Assembly: GCF_026262505.1 (NCBI RefSeq)
Contig: NC_067208.1
Coordinates: forward strand, 18,733,962-18,797,961
Direction of reading: 5' to 3'
Length of the DNA: 64,000 nt
DNA from: Trichomonas vaginalis G3
Lineage: Eukaryota > Parabasalia > Trichomonadida > Trichomonadidae
This document shows positions 1-9,546 of this stretch, one piece after another. A model generated the notes under the pieces. The model made no database searches, was not told the origin of the DNA, and saw only the letters and a list, made by a program, of their open reading frames with translations. Made by a program: the position numbers and the translations under genes. How positions within the stretch are numbered: the first letter of the stretch is position 1; each line of letters starts with the position of its first letter.

Positions 1-148
1 GTTGGCGGCTTTGTAAATATTTAAGGTTAAGTTAGTGTTGTCGTTTGTGTTGTAAAATATACGTTAACGGTTTTGTAAAGTGTCAAATTCACAAGTATTG
101 GGTAAGGTGGAACGCAGTGCCACAGTACCCAACTAAGCCATACTAACT
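1..148 (+). repeat. Long direct repeat A, left copy, with hairpin
   Basis: This stretch matches 21313-21459 in the same orientation at about four fifths of positions by eye, ending in both copies at CATACTAACT. Near its 3' end it holds a hairpin with the loop AACGCAGTG (about 105-130). The stem bases differ between the two copies while pairing is largely kept. It may be a terminal segment of the Polinton, or of a neighbouring element cut by the window edge. Confidence 0.75.
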
Positions 149-194
149 GGGTAGAAGGTTAGATCTAACCTCATTTCTAACCTCTTTTCTACCC
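149..194. repeat. Palindromic AGATCT repeat, copy 1
   Basis: A nested palindrome: outer arms GGGTAGAA and TTCTACCC, inner core GGTTAGATCTAACC. It belongs to the same family as the copies at 8989, 9417, 10493, 20642, 37238, 37650, 38729 and 38907. Confidence 0.85.
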
Positions 195-225
195 TGTTGA
201 ATTCATTGCTTTATAACTCTCTTCC
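149..225 (+). repeat. 77-bp inverted repeat, left arm
   Basis: The reverse complement of this segment is found, base for base by eye, at 20611-20687. The outer 46 bases form the GGTTAGATCTAACC palindromic repeat that recurs inside both Polintons. The inner part runs into the 3' end of the adjacent minus-strand gene. It could be a terminal inverted repeat or the footprint of an internal inversion. Confidence 0.85.
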
Positions 226-728
226 ATGGTTTCTTTTTAGTTGCTTTCTTCACGTCTGTCTCCAACTTGACTGTCTTTCTTCTTCGTCCGTAATGATACC
301 AGTTACTTCCACCAGTCAATGGGTCAAATGGTCTTTCGTAAGGGTTTCCATACATTCCATAGGGACCATACGGAAGAACTACTGGTGGAGAAGAAACATT
401 TTCTTTAGTTCCATCGACTCTATTTAAATGCATTGTTTCACCTTTCATCTGTCATTAAAGTCTTTTGCGTGTTTTGCAAACTCATCGTCCTTTCCTAAAG
501 CATTTTCTGACTCAGTCGCAACCAAATTGGATGCTTTATTTATGAGCCCTATTTTATTTAATCTTAACTTCTTTGCAACCCAGCCTCCAATTTCCCTTTA
601 TTTGCATCTAATGTCTTCGAAAACCTTCCTCCACTCATTTTATTTACTGCGTCATAAGCTCCAAGTGCTTTTGCTCCAAATGCTAATGCTTTTGTTCCCA
701 TTGCGCCTAAAGCTGCCCAAGCTACCAT
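203..728 (-). pseudogene. Small amphipathic minor structural protein (Polinton 1)
   Basis: The N-terminus is rich in alanine and glycine and looks membrane-active (begins MVAWAALGAMGTKALAFGAK). Short glycine/alanine amphipathic starts of this kind also occur at 28230 and 31575 in element 2. Adenovirus protein VI and Polinton minor capsid proteins of this style disrupt membranes during entry; that role is inferred here from composition only. The start codon directly abuts the stop codon of the upstream gene (729-926), so the two are probably expressed together. The C-terminal part is basic with a Pro/Gly/Tyr-rich stretch. The copy is broken. The 3' end runs into the 77-bp inverted repeat. Confidence 0.5.
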
Positions 729-926
729 TTACACCATATTAAAATCATCTCTCTTCAATATTATCTCATAAAAGTTCTCATTACTGGAGAAAGTCAATGA
801 AACATAAACGTTCTCATTCATAAACTTCTTTCTTATCTCATCTATTCTCAATAAAATGTCTGAACAATTGCTAACATCTTCTACAACAGTTATTTCATCA
901 TGAATGACCTTCAAGAACAAGCTCAT
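729..926 (-). CDS. 65-aa conserved-looking small protein (Polinton 1)
   Basis: A short open gene, mixed alpha/beta in composition, with acidic and hydrophobic stretches and no recognised motif. The start follows an AT-rich leader (ATTTTAATAGCATATTAA) typical of genes in these elements. Its stop codon is immediately followed by the start codon of the next gene on the same strand, and its start lies just after the end of the minor-capsid-like gene (927-1806), so the three form a tight minus-strand series. I do not recognise the family. Confidence 0.5.
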   Translation of the reverse strand: MSLFLKVIHDEITVVEDVSNCSDILLRIDEIRKKFMNENVYVSLTFSSNENFYEIILKRDDFNMV

Positions 927-1806
927 TTAATATGCTATTAAAATCATCTCAATAATGAGTCCATCCTTTCCATCTTTAGGTAGCACAACATCTTTCATGA
1001 AGAAGGTTCGACAAGTCTTATGTTAAACTTACTGACAAAGTTTTGTTATACTATAATGCTTCGGTGGCGAATACATGTAGTTTGAAAGACATAATATAGA
1101 TTCTTCAGCAAATTCACTTATAACTGGATTTTATAACAATGTTCTCACGAGACCAAATACCACCAATTGACAATCTTGTAAGCAATCCTGCTGAACCTTC
1201 TACTGTAAACGTCGATGGTAACATTCCACGAAGGTCATCTATTGACATCTTTGAGTCACTGTATTTAAATATTTTCTTAAAGCAATCGTCATTATCTAAC
1301 CATGCAATAGCTTTGAAGTTTTCATTCGAATATACATCTGCTTCATTAAATGTAAAACCTGACTTCTTTGCAGAGACGACTTTAAAATCTATTGAGTTTG
1401 TTTCAAAATTATATGCTATGGTAACTTCTGAAGGTAATGGATGTCCTTCCGCAGTCAGTTGTTCTCTCACTACCGTTTGAAGCTTTGTATTAAAAACTTT
1501 CATGTCATCTCCTGTATCTAAGTTCACATACACAGCAACAGGAAAACTATCTTGCTTCTTTGTTTCATCATTATATCTCAAAACATTAAAGTTCTTCAAT
1601 AATATTGTTCTTCCTGCTGGAATACTTCGAACCTGTCTGATTTCAATAGCTTTCTCACCTCCTACATACTCTACCAGTGTCTTGGATATTCATAAGTATA
1701 CTGACTTCCTTGAATTTTGGTAGGTTTTCATAACGTGTTCATAGTATATCTTTATACTCTTGTCAGTTAGACTCGGTGCTATGTTCTGAATATTTCTGAC
1801 TTGCAT
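927..1806 (-). pseudogene. Minor-capsid-like protein (Polinton 1)
   Basis: The largest open stretch is 161 aa. It is beta-rich with patterns resembling the other minor-capsid-like proteins of these elements (16625-17488, 4013-4777, 28512-29317, 35243-36103): a central segment with many alternating hydrophobic residues, and a late motif with IGGIWSRENI. Polinton penton/minor capsid proteins are single-jelly-roll proteins; assigning this one is an inference from length, composition and neighbourhood. The gene starts at 1806, diverging from the packaging ATPase gene with only 16 bp between start codons. It is broken. Confidence 0.45.
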
Positions 1807-1822
1807 TTTTAATGGAGATAAA
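1807..1822. promoter_or_regulatory. 16-bp bidirectional promoter region
   Basis: Only TTTTAATGGAGATAAA separates the start codon of the minus-strand gene (start 1806) from that of the plus-strand ATPase gene (1823). An AT-rich T-run/A-run faces each gene. Any promoter must sit here or inside the opposing coding region. Confidence 0.55.
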
Positions 1823-2710
1823 ATGAAGCATTTAATACATGACGTAGATGAAGACATGAATGAAACTACAGACAAACTTAACTCTTCTCTCATTCTTCCT
1901 TTCAGTAAGGACTATGAGTTCTGTTCAAATGGCGTTTATTTCTATTGTGGAAAGATGGGTTCAGGTAAGACATTTAACCTCATTCGTCATATACTCATAA
2001 CAGAGCGTTTAGGAAACGACTCTTACTATGACCAAATCATTATATCAGCAACTTCAGACTCTATGGATTCAACAGCGAAAACATTTATGTCAAAAGTTCA
2101 AGCCTCGGTCGTTAAAGTTCCAGACAGTGAACTCATTGAATTTCTTCAACGTTAAATTCGACGTAAGAGAAAATATTATGCCATCGTAGAGTTCATACAG
2201 TCAGGAATGCAAAAGACTTCTGAGGAGATGGAAAGAATTATTGACAAACACCACTTACGTCAATACTCAGGAGTTTACGATATGAAACGACTTACAAACT
2301 ACATTCTGTCAAAACTTTCAAAATACCCCTTCAAAAAATATCCATCAAACACTTTATTAGTTTGTGACGACTTCGCTGGTAAAGGTTTAGTGTCAAAACC
2401 AGACTCACCATTAGCTAACATCATTACTAAAGTCAGACATTACCATTTAACTGTAGCAATACTTATGCAAACATGGAGGTTTTTAGCTTTAAACATAAAA
2501 CGTCTCATAACTGACTTCGTTATCTTTCAAGGTTTCTCACGCTATGACATTGAACTCATTTGGAAACAGTCAGGTATAACATTACCTTTTGAAGAAATTT
2601 GGGAAGCATATAAGTCTCTCATCTCTCCTCGTTCATACCTTGAGATTCATATCATGACTAATACCATTAAAGTCAAAAATATTCCATGGGAACGACCAAC
2701 ATTGTTTTAA
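1823..2710 (+). pseudogene. FtsK/HerA-type genome-packaging ATPase (Polinton 1)
   Basis: This is an A32-like packaging ATPase, which pumps element DNA into capsids in Polintons and related viruses. A Walker A motif (GKMGSGKT) lies about 50 residues in, followed by a strand with IIISATS. A Walker B-like stretch (TLLVCDDF) comes later, and an arginine-rich helix (KVRHYHLTVAILMQTWR) matches the pattern of the element 2 ATPase (KLRHFNISVVICVQTAK). Length is about that of the family (250-300 aa). It diverges from a minor-capsid-like gene across a 16-bp spacer. The copy is broken. Confidence 0.85.
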
Positions 2711-3108
2711 AGTTTAACCTTCAATTGACTGATGGTAAACAAATTCCATGCATCTCTGTCGCCATTTCTGTTAATATTTTTGCTGTCATTCATATCATCC
2801 ACTTCTCCATCCGTTAACTTTTGAGGATATGCGTTAGAATAGCTGTTCTTAAATGAAGGCTTTTCACCTTTGAGAGCATAAACTCTATAACTTTCTGCAT
2901 ACTTTATGTTTGAACCTCCTGAGCCATCATTGACATAAATTTTTATAGGCTTCCACCCTTTGTTCATGTTCCTGCTTCTTCCCTTTGCTCTTTTGTTCAG
3001 TAGTTCTACATCTTTATACACAGCACCTGTCTCAGTGAATTCAACAATATTTTCATTCGTTAGCTTTACATTCAAACCCTTGTCGAGTATATTGTTCATT
3101 TCATACAT
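2707..3108 (-). CDS. Unknown 133-aa protein (Polinton 1)
   Basis: An open gene if started at the ATG at 3108, which follows an A/T-rich leader containing AATAAAAACC. Longer in-frame extensions would overlap the divergent gene starting at 3134. The product is hydrophilic, basic in the middle (KRAKGRSRNMNKGWK) and Asn/Asp-rich near the end. No family is recognised. Its stop overlaps the end of the packaging ATPase gene (convergent). The divergent start codons lie 25 bp apart. Confidence 0.5.
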   Translation of the reverse strand: MYEMNNILDKGLNVKLTNENIVEFTETGAVYKDVELLNKRAKGRSRNMNKGWKPIKIYVNDGSGGSNIKYAESYRVYALKGEKPSFKNSYSNAYPQKLTDGEVDDMNDSKNINRNGDRDAWNLFTISQLKVKL

Positions 3109-3133
3109 ATAAAAGGTTTTTATTCTATATGAA
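3109..3133. promoter_or_regulatory. 25-bp bidirectional promoter region
   Basis: The spacer between divergent start codons at 3108 (minus) and 3134 (plus) contains GGTTTTTATTC, a TTTTTAT motif pointing to the plus gene, and ATAAAAACC facing the minus gene. Confidence 0.55.
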
Positions 3134-3748
3134 ATGAGAAGCAAATCCATCTTAGCTGGTGCCGTTAATGTTCCAATTGAACCAACATCAAATGTTGACT
3201 CACGAACGACAAACAATATTGTCATAAAGAACTATAGTTCAGAGTGTTTGAAAGAACCAGAACCAGAGCTGAAATCCGTGAATTTAAACTCAGCTTCAAA
3301 CGCTAACGCTACATCAGATGTTAAGTTAGAGTATCCACCAGTGGACCAAATTCTTTCAAGAGAAGCCAACGACAATCCTTACACAAATGTTCAAACAAAT
3401 CCTTCAGATAACGTAGACCATTACCTTCTTCAGTTATACCAAACAATTTTACTCAAAGACGATAAGAAGCTTTTGACAAATCTTATAAGCAAGAACCAAA
3501 TAATTCTAACAAAGGAGGACCTTGAAAATGTTATATCACGAATAACAGGGAAACAATGTGTCATTGACTATCTCGACCCTGAAATCGAATGCTGTGGTCA
3601 AACTCCACTATTCATGAAAATAGGTAACATCCGCATCATTGAAACACCAGGAACTACAGGAGTTGAGTTTAAGTATAAATATTCGAATGAATATACAAAA
3701 CTTTCAACAGAATATAAGCTTTGTTTGAAATATGTTTTAGTAAATTAA
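3134..3748 (+). CDS. Conserved Polinton protein, 204 aa, of unknown role
   Basis: The N-terminal half is low-complexity, hydrophilic and Asn/Ser/Pro-rich. The C-terminal half appears folded, with ECCG around residue 155 and a beta-rich end. The minus-strand region 43760-44373 of element 2 shows a similar arrangement (start with SISVSKGLMAVADV against SILAGAVNV, then a double-cysteine motif and a similar end), so this is a shared Polinton gene. Function is unknown; a structural or virion-associated protein is a guess. The gene is open and ends at a GC-rich double hairpin. Confidence 0.6.
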   Translation: MRSKSILAGAVNVPIEPTSNVDSRTTNNIVIKNYSSECLKEPEPELKSVNLNSASNANATSDVKLEYPPVDQILSREANDNPYTNVQTNPSDNVDHYLLQLYQTILLKDDKKLLTNLISKNQIILTKEDLENVISRITGKQCVIDYLDPEIECCGQTPLFMKIGNIRIIETPGTTGVEFKYKYSNEYTKLSTEYKLCLKYVLVN

Positions 3749-3752
3749 AGCA

Positions 3753-3799
3753 GTCAGGAGGGCTCTTTGAGCCCATCTTGGCGCTTTGCACCGTCAGTC
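3753..3799. terminator. GC-rich double hairpin between convergent genes
   Basis: Two short hairpins, GGGCTC-TTT-GAGCCC and GGCGC-TTT-GCACC, lie in an otherwise AT-rich gap where the plus gene ending at 3748 meets the minus gene ending at 3808. A related sequence with GGCGCTTTGCGCC and CCGTCAGTCAG occurs at 9070-9126. A role in ending transcription in both directions is inferred from position only. Confidence 0.4.
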
Positions 3800-3807
3800 A
3801 AAAAATT

Positions 3808-4050
3808 TCAAGTTAGCAATTTGTAATATCTATCCAAAACTTCTTCAACAGTATCGAACTCATCTTCATAATGCAAACCTAATCTTATTGACTTGGTGCA
3901 GTTTTCACTAACACAATATTTTTCTGTTCTCTTGACTGACATAACTAACTCATTTGTTTCACCAAACAGCAACAACCAAAGTTCATGACCTAATACATAA
4001 CATTCATACTTTATATTTTTAGCTCTGAGTTCTCTTGTAAGCTGTTGCAT
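3808..4050 (-). CDS. 80-aa small protein (Polinton 1)
   Basis: An open gene starting MQQLTRELRAKNIKYECY. The leader before the ATG reads CTTTTTAGAAAATATTAA, in the style of other genes in the element. The product is a small alpha/beta protein with several cysteines and an acidic C-terminal helix (EDEFDTVEEVLDRYYKLL). No family recognised. Its 5' end overlaps the 3' end of the upstream penton-like gene. Confidence 0.5.
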   Translation of the reverse strand: MQQLTRELRAKNIKYECYVLGHELWLLLFGETNELVMSVKRTEKYCVSENCTKSIRLGLHYEDEFDTVEEVLDRYYKLLT

Positions 4051-4777
4051 TTAATATTTTCTAAAAAGTCAACTTCAACAGTCATTCGCACTGGTGCCTT
4101 CAGTTCTACAGGCTCTCCTTGAAAGTCAACAAGTCTGAATTGCATGTCTTTCAAATTATGATGCGAACCCATTTACCTAAATGAGTTGCTATGACAGGAA
4201 CGTTTGGAATGAACATTGAATTGACTGCATAACAGAAGGATTTATATTCTACTGAACCTTTACTATTAACTCCTGAAATACCTGTGACATTAGCTATTTT
4301 TGACTCAATGTATAAACAATTGCCATAACATACGTATGGAACAGATTTCATCTCAATCGTTTTGTCAACACTTTCAAAGGAAATGTCATATGGTATGCAC
4401 CCAAAAGAAGTTGTACTCTATGACTCATTCTTGGTATCTTAAACTCCTTCACATAACTGAACTTCAAAACTCCTGCAATAAGTTTAACATTCATTAAGTT
4501 TTCTTCGTTATCCTTGTTTATTGTAGTATTTATGAGAGCATTTAACACTCCAGCTAATGTTTCCATCTTATATTCTACATTATTGTGAAATCTTATTTCG
4601 TGCTTCTTTCCATCTATTTCAATCTCCATGAAATCTGTTTCATCTGTTATAACGAATGAAGCGATAGTATTGAAGTCAACCATTCTGAATGCAAGCGCCT
4701 CATTCTGTAGACCTAAGTTTGTTTGTAGCTTTACTGTCCGTATTCGCTTGGGTCTGTACTTTGCAAATAGAACAACA
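4013..4777 (-). pseudogene. Penton/minor-capsid-like protein (Polinton 1)
   Basis: Pieces show a conserved arrangement: a long N-terminal beta region, a segment SHRVQLLLGAYH, then SVPYVCYGNCLYI. These two motifs fit the pattern of Polinton and PLV penton proteins (lipid-free single-jelly-roll minor capsid proteins, in which a '..LGF..' turn is followed by an 'IYVYCDI'-like strand). Element 2 has a counterpart at 43005-43740. Assignment to penton is an inference. It is broken. The start is shared with the divergent fibre-like gene across 18 bp. Confidence 0.55.
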
Positions 4778-4795
4778 TTTTATTCTCATTAAAAT
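4778..4795. promoter_or_regulatory. 18-bp bidirectional promoter region
   Basis: TTTATTCTCATTAAAAT separates the penton-like start (4777, minus) from the fibre-like start (4796, plus). The spacing is the same as at 29318-29335 and 44374-44391. Confidence 0.55.
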
Positions 4796-7700
4796 ATGAG
4801 TATAGCTGCATATGCGTATGAAGCTGACAGAGCTAAACGTTTATATTTTGGTCAATACTCTCTCACACTTACTGACAAATATATTGTTATCACTGATGGA
4901 AATACTGAGAAATACATAACATGGAAGGACTATGAAAAGTTTGACCCTATTTTAACTCCATGTACTATGCCGTTTATAAAGGACGGTGAAATTATTGAAA
5001 AAGATAATACAACCGTATATAGGTCTGTTTATGAAGCATTAGAATATATGTTGAATCATAACCCAAAAAGATTTGACCCAAGCACTACACCATGTGCAAT
5101 GCCTTTTATTAAGGACGGTGAAATCGTAAGAGTTCCGGATTCAACGGTTTACACAGCTGTTCAAAACAGTTTACAAAACATTTTAGCGAATATCTTTAAT
5201 TCAGAAACTACAGAAATAAAATTACCATATATAACAGATGCTAAAGAAATTAAATCAAAACGACAACATTATTTACGTCACTTAATGATTTAATGACTTA
5301 TATCATTAATATTCCTGCACCAACTACAGCATTTGATCCAAACTCGACGGTTTGCAGTGTACCTTTCATAAATGACAGTTCATTAATTACTTTAAGGGAT
5401 TCAACAGTTAATGAATCATTAAAGGCTTCATTAATGAAAATCATTGATTTTAATTCATTCACGAATACATATAATTCATTCATTAATGTTTCATATGCTT
5501 CTAAAGAAGGTGAGCCAAAAACTATCGATAAAGCGGTGTATGAAATAAAAGCATCAACGACGAAATTGAATTCGTTAACTTTTGACGGTGATAGTTTCGT
5601 TAATGACATAACATCGGGGAAAACAATTTTAACGAAAGAATACTTAAAATCTCATGTTAGTGAGTTCGTTGAAATTGAAAAAAAGGTGGAATTAAGTTCG
5701 ATCCACTGAATTTCATTTTCAGCTTAGCGAATGCGGGTGTTAGTTTCGCTGAATGGACAACTATACAGAGTGAAATAAATGCAATATGGACGTTTTTGGG
5801 GTCAAAAGCGGGAATGGGTGAGCTTGTAAATGCTGCAAGAACATTAGGTGAAACAGGAAATTTTGTAGATGGTTTTAAAAGACTTGTTTCAAATGTTTTA
5901 ACAAACACAAAGAAATTATTTAGATATACCGTACATAACGGACGGATTTTCGAACAGATAGCAACAAACCTCCGGTTATGGCTGCGTTGATGATGGTTTA
6001 GAGATATAAAACCACGTAACGACGGGAACGAAGAACATGAACAACAGGATACTGGTCGGGTTATTCGAGACATTAAAAACGTGTATCTTGAAGTTATTGA
6101 TTTATTTAGAGGAGTTAATGATTCAATTTCAAAACATTCTATAACCCTCGATGAGAGAATAAATTAAAGATTATATATTCGTCATTATTGCAGAATTAAT
6201 GAAGAGAATAAATGAAAAAGGAATTGGTGATATCATTAATGTCAGCGATGTAATGATGAATAGAAATTTTGACTCATTATTTACAAAACCGAAAAACAGA
6301 AATATAGTCTTTATGACGTAATTACCGAATTAATGAAAAAGATTAATGATAATAAGAGTTCTGGCGGAAGAGTTGAATTAGAAGTGAATGATGTTAATGA
6401 GAAATTAGCCGTAAAAGCAGGCAAAAATGAGCTTTTAGCTCTGAGTGATAAAGTCAAGAACCACGTTCATTATATAACTTCAGACGAACAGATTATAACG
6501 GACTACCATGGATATTTAACACGAAGTGATGAAGCGAAGACATAAGATGTTAATGAAAGAAGATATAAATACATTCGTGCTAAAGGTTATGACATAAGCT
6601 GTACTGTACAGTATGATGTAGCTAAAGCACCAGAAGCATTTGGTTATACCGGTGAAATTTATGCCTCTACTTTCAATGTTAACGGTGGATTAGTTGAACC
6701 AAAATTTACGTTGAGAGTTAAGTCAAAAATAACGTTTGAAGATGCTATTAAAAGTAAAGCTGACAAAGTTGAACTCGAAGCAATGAACAAAGTTTTGAAA
6801 TCTCATAAACACAACATCTCCGATATAAATGAACTTCAAGCTACATTAGACAGTAAAGCCGACAAGAACCATACAAACGAATCCTTCACTACTGTTAGAG
6901 CAGACGATGTAATATTGAACTATGATTTGGGTTCAAGTGCACCTTTAGAGAATCCGAGTACAAGCGTAAAAGATACTCTTAACAATTTAGATAACAGATG
7001 TATGAACATTGAAGGTCATGCCAGAAACTTTGAAGCATACGAACTACCAGCAATGTTAGATAAGAAAGCTGACAAAACTTATGTGGATGCAGAACTAACA
7101 AAGAAATTTTCGAAACCAGACACAATGACATTCACAACAGAATTTATAAATGGTGAACCAGCAACTCCATTTGAATTTGTAAGAGGCATTCAACCAGAAA
7201 CATTTGAATTTTTCTTGGATAATTCTATAGAGCTAACATTACATTATAAAAGTGGAACAAATGCAACATTTCATCCGGGAGATACATTCCAAATGGTATT
7301 TAATGACATAAGTTCTTTAGAATATATTTATAGAGTTATGAGCATATATGATTTAATATATCCTATAGGAGCTGTTTATACGTCTATGAATCCAATAAAT
7401 CCAAACACTTTATTTGGTGGTAGATGGTATGAAATAGTTGACAGTTTTCCATTCTACACTAATACGCAGTCAATGAAGATGGGAGGTTCAAAGAAAATAG
7501 GTATTGAAAACCTTCCTTCACATATGCATAAGTTCAGTGGAACAACATCTGTGGAAGGAAACCATTCACATTCAATAACAAAAAGAGGTTATAGAAATCT
7601 TGCAGCAGGTTCGGATAGACAGGGAATGGATAGATATGATATTTCAAGCGACCCAGTAGATTCAAGCGCAGGTATTTTCTGTGGAACTGCAGGAAACCAT

Positions 7701-7796
7701 ACACATGTTTATGCTGGCATTACAGACCCAGCAGGTAATGGAAAAGATTATATGCCTCCTTATATAACAATGCACGCTTGGATACGAGTTGGTTAA
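4796..7796 (+). pseudogene. Fibre-like protein with phage-type tail-collar domain (Polinton 1)
   Basis: A long coding region. The N-terminal part has at least three repeats built around FDP..TPC..PFIKDGEI and 'STVY.AV..SL'. The middle has coiled-coil modules with KADK and NDVNEL, repeated with spacing typical of phage fibre shafts. The last ~150 residues (about 7350-7796) contain YPIGAVYTSMNPINP, FGGRWYEI, GGSKKIGIENLPSHMHKF and GNHSHS. The latter set is the hallmark of tail-collar / short-tail-fibre / gp10-like domains of bacteriophages. The protein probably forms a trimeric spike or receptor-binding fibre on a virion-like particle (inference). Element 2 has its own version at 29336-30603. 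The gene is broken in several places. Confidence 0.8.
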
Positions 7797-7815
7797 AATC
7801 TTTATTTTTACTTAA

Positions 7816-8900
7816 ATGAGTTTGAAAGAAGTATTCGAACAACATCCATGGAGGTCATTTAAGAAGTTCAATGAAGCTGCAAAGAGTTGGGGATTTACTA
7901 ACAGAGCTGAAGTGAAAAGGTTCTTTGACAAAAATGTTGTACATCAAACAAAAATAAACCCTTACGACTACTTTTTACCAATTTACTCCAACGCTCCTGA
8001 CGCATACCAATTTGACACTCTCATTCAAAGCAGAAAAGGAGGACATAAACCATTCCTCATCTTCATTAATGTTAACACTCGTAAAGCATATGCATATCCA
8101 ATGAGGAATAAAGGAACTCGTGAAGTGTTAAGAGTTTTACAAAAGTTTGTAGCAGAACATAACCCAAGTACTTTAACATCAGACCAAGACAGTGCATACC
8201 TCAGCAACGAAATCACAGATTTTCTCATTAAGCATAACATAACTCACTACACTACTGAAGACCATAACCATAACATACTCGGCATCATAAACCGCTTCAT
8301 AAGAACGCTCAGAGATTTAAACCAAGAGCGAGACTTTACCGAAGAAACAATGAAACATTTTCTCGAAGTATATAATTCCTCAACACATTCTACAACAGGA
8401 CATACACCAAATTCAATGACACAACAACAAGAAGAAAAGTATATACAAAAGAAACGAAGCCAAACACAAAATATCAGAAATTCAACACAATTTACCCTCA
8501 TTCCTGGTACAAAAGTTCGTGTAGTTCTTGACGACAAACCGTTGACAAAGAAACGTTTAAGGTTAAGTAGAAACTATTATATCGTAGACTCTACGCAAGG
8601 TAATGGATATCTTATAAAAGCTGCTGACGACTCTATTGCGTTTTACCCTCGTCACAATTAGTCGAAAGTAGTAATGGCAAACTTGCTGAAACCATTGACG
8701 AAGCAAAGCGAGGAGTGGTTATTGAAATACTTGGCTACAACATAAACGATGACACTTATAAAGTAAGATATGAAGGAGGCGTTGAAGATGTTATACCATC
8801 TAAGAACTTGAGAGAGTCAAAGTCAACACATCTGGGGCCATTAGAGCGGGAGTACTGGAAAGACAAAAATAAGCCAGAAAGAATAAGAAAATTCTTCTAA
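7816..8900 (+). pseudogene. Retroviral-type integrase with chromodomain-like tail (Polinton 1)
   Basis: This is the c-integrase of Polintons, an RNase-H-fold DDE recombinase that inserts the element. The visible core runs from about residue 50: QFDTLIQ holds the first catalytic Asp, TSDQDSAY the second, and the region NRFIRTLRD is the place of the third acidic residue in this family, followed by a helix with VYNSSTHSTTGHTPNSM. The C-terminal part (about 8715-8900) carries EILGYNINDDTYKVRYEGG, a chromodomain-like fold often fused to these integrases. The leader CTTTATTTTTACTTAA precedes the ATG at 7816. The element copy is broken here, with about one break. Confidence 0.85.
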
Positions 8901-9125
8901 ACTTTTTCATTAGATGTAAATCAGACATGAATGAGAACAGTCATGTATTATTAATGTTTTCATAAATTTACACCAAAAATAATGTTTAGGGTAGATGGTT
9001 AGATCTACCCTCATTTCTACCCTCATGAATTTTCATGAATTTTATATATTAATGTTTTCGTTAAGCCACTTTGTGCCGTCAGTCAGTCAGTCAGGACCTT
9101 CGGTCTTGGCGCTTTGCGCCGTCAG
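8901..9125. other. Intergenic block with palindrome and GC-rich repeat
   Basis: There is no gene here. It holds palindrome copy 8989-9022, a stretch (ATGAATTTTATATATTAATG) shared with 37290-37320, and the CCGTCAGTCAGTCAG / GGCGCTTTGCGCC repeat at 9070-9126. This is the left edge of the block shared with element 2. Confidence 0.6.
8989..9022. repeat. Palindromic AGATCT repeat, copy 2
   Basis: GGGTAGATGGTTAGATCTAC and following CCTCATTTCTACCC. It marks the left boundary of the KilA-N block in element 1. The corresponding position in element 2 (37238) also has a copy. Confidence 0.85.
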
Positions 9126-9126
9126 T
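9068..9126. repeat. GC-rich hairpin repeat with GTCAGTCAG array
   Basis: A short tandem of GTCA units (CCGTCAGTCAGTCAGTCAGG) is followed by GGACC-TTC-GGTC and GGCGC-TTT-GCGCC hairpins and another CCGTCAG. Element 2 (about 37335-37361) has the GTCA array without the hairpins, so the hairpin segment was gained or lost between otherwise near-identical copies. Confidence 0.65.
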
Positions 9127-9416
9127 TTAGGAAAGACTTTAGAAAGTTGTTGGAAAATAAGTCCTGGGAAGAGTATTATAAGGCATTTTGTGAAGAATAT
9201 AGCAACAGTCTGAATTCAGACGGTTGCTTTTTATACAAAATTCATGCAGGAAATTCTTGAGTTTTGGTTGAAAGAATACGGTGGAGCCAAAAGTGGCTCG
9301 ACCTCAAAACAAGCATTTTATGAGCTTACTAAGGGCGTTATAAATGAATTCAAATGTATTTACATACATCCTGACCTCGTTCATTTTGTTGCTGAATTCA
9401 CCAAAAATAATGTTTA
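9126..9416 (+). pseudogene. KilA-N-domain gene remnant (Polinton 1)
   Basis: A short remnant with the KilA-N pattern. The readable C-terminal half contains FYELTKGVINEFK and YIHPDLVHFVAEF, matching the family's '..YVHPDLV..IA.W' end. KilA-N is a DNA-binding domain common in large DNA viruses and phages. A near-identical copy is at 37360-37650 in element 2. It lies between palindrome copies at 8989 and 9417. Broken. Confidence 0.6.
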
Positions 9417-9462
9417 GGGTAGAAGGTTAGATCTAACCTCATTTCTACCCTCATTTCTACCC
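9417..9462. repeat. Palindromic AGATCT repeat, copy 3
   Basis: The outer arm GGGTAGAAGG is followed by TTAGATCTAACC and two copies of TCATTTCTACCC. It separates the KilA-N remnant from the 312-aa gene. Confidence 0.85.
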
Positions 9463-9546
9463 TCATGAATTTTCATGAATTTCCTTAAGATAGAAAAAAT
9501 AACGCTAATTTTTTTCTAAGAAAAATTTTTATTTTGTATAAAAGAT
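9463..9546. promoter_or_regulatory. Conserved leader of the KilA-N block genes
   Basis: It contains AAAAAATAACGCTAATTTTT then CTAAGAAAAATTTTTATTTT and TGTATAAAAG just before the ATG at 9547. Very similar leaders stand before 10636, 11335 and 12784 in element 1 and, with changes, before 37785 and 39065 in element 2. It is probably a promoter module shared by the block genes. Confidence 0.6.

Noticed and set aside
139-150. ACTAAC in repeat A as a trichomonad intron branch/3' splice signal
   Set aside because: The diagnostic 12-base ACTAACACACAG is not present and there is no matching GTAYGT 5' site at a fitting distance in either copy.
4796-7796. Prophage or bacterial contamination suggested by tail-collar domains
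   Set aside because: The surrounding genes (retroviral-type integrase, protein-primed polymerase, double-jelly-roll capsid, KilA-N) and AT-rich composition fit a eukaryotic Polinton, and tail-collar proteins occur in both elements.
7816-8900. LTR retrotransposon suggested by the integrase
   Set aside because: No reverse transcriptase, gag or LTRs are visible. The integrase is in Polinton context with polymerase B and packaging ATPase.
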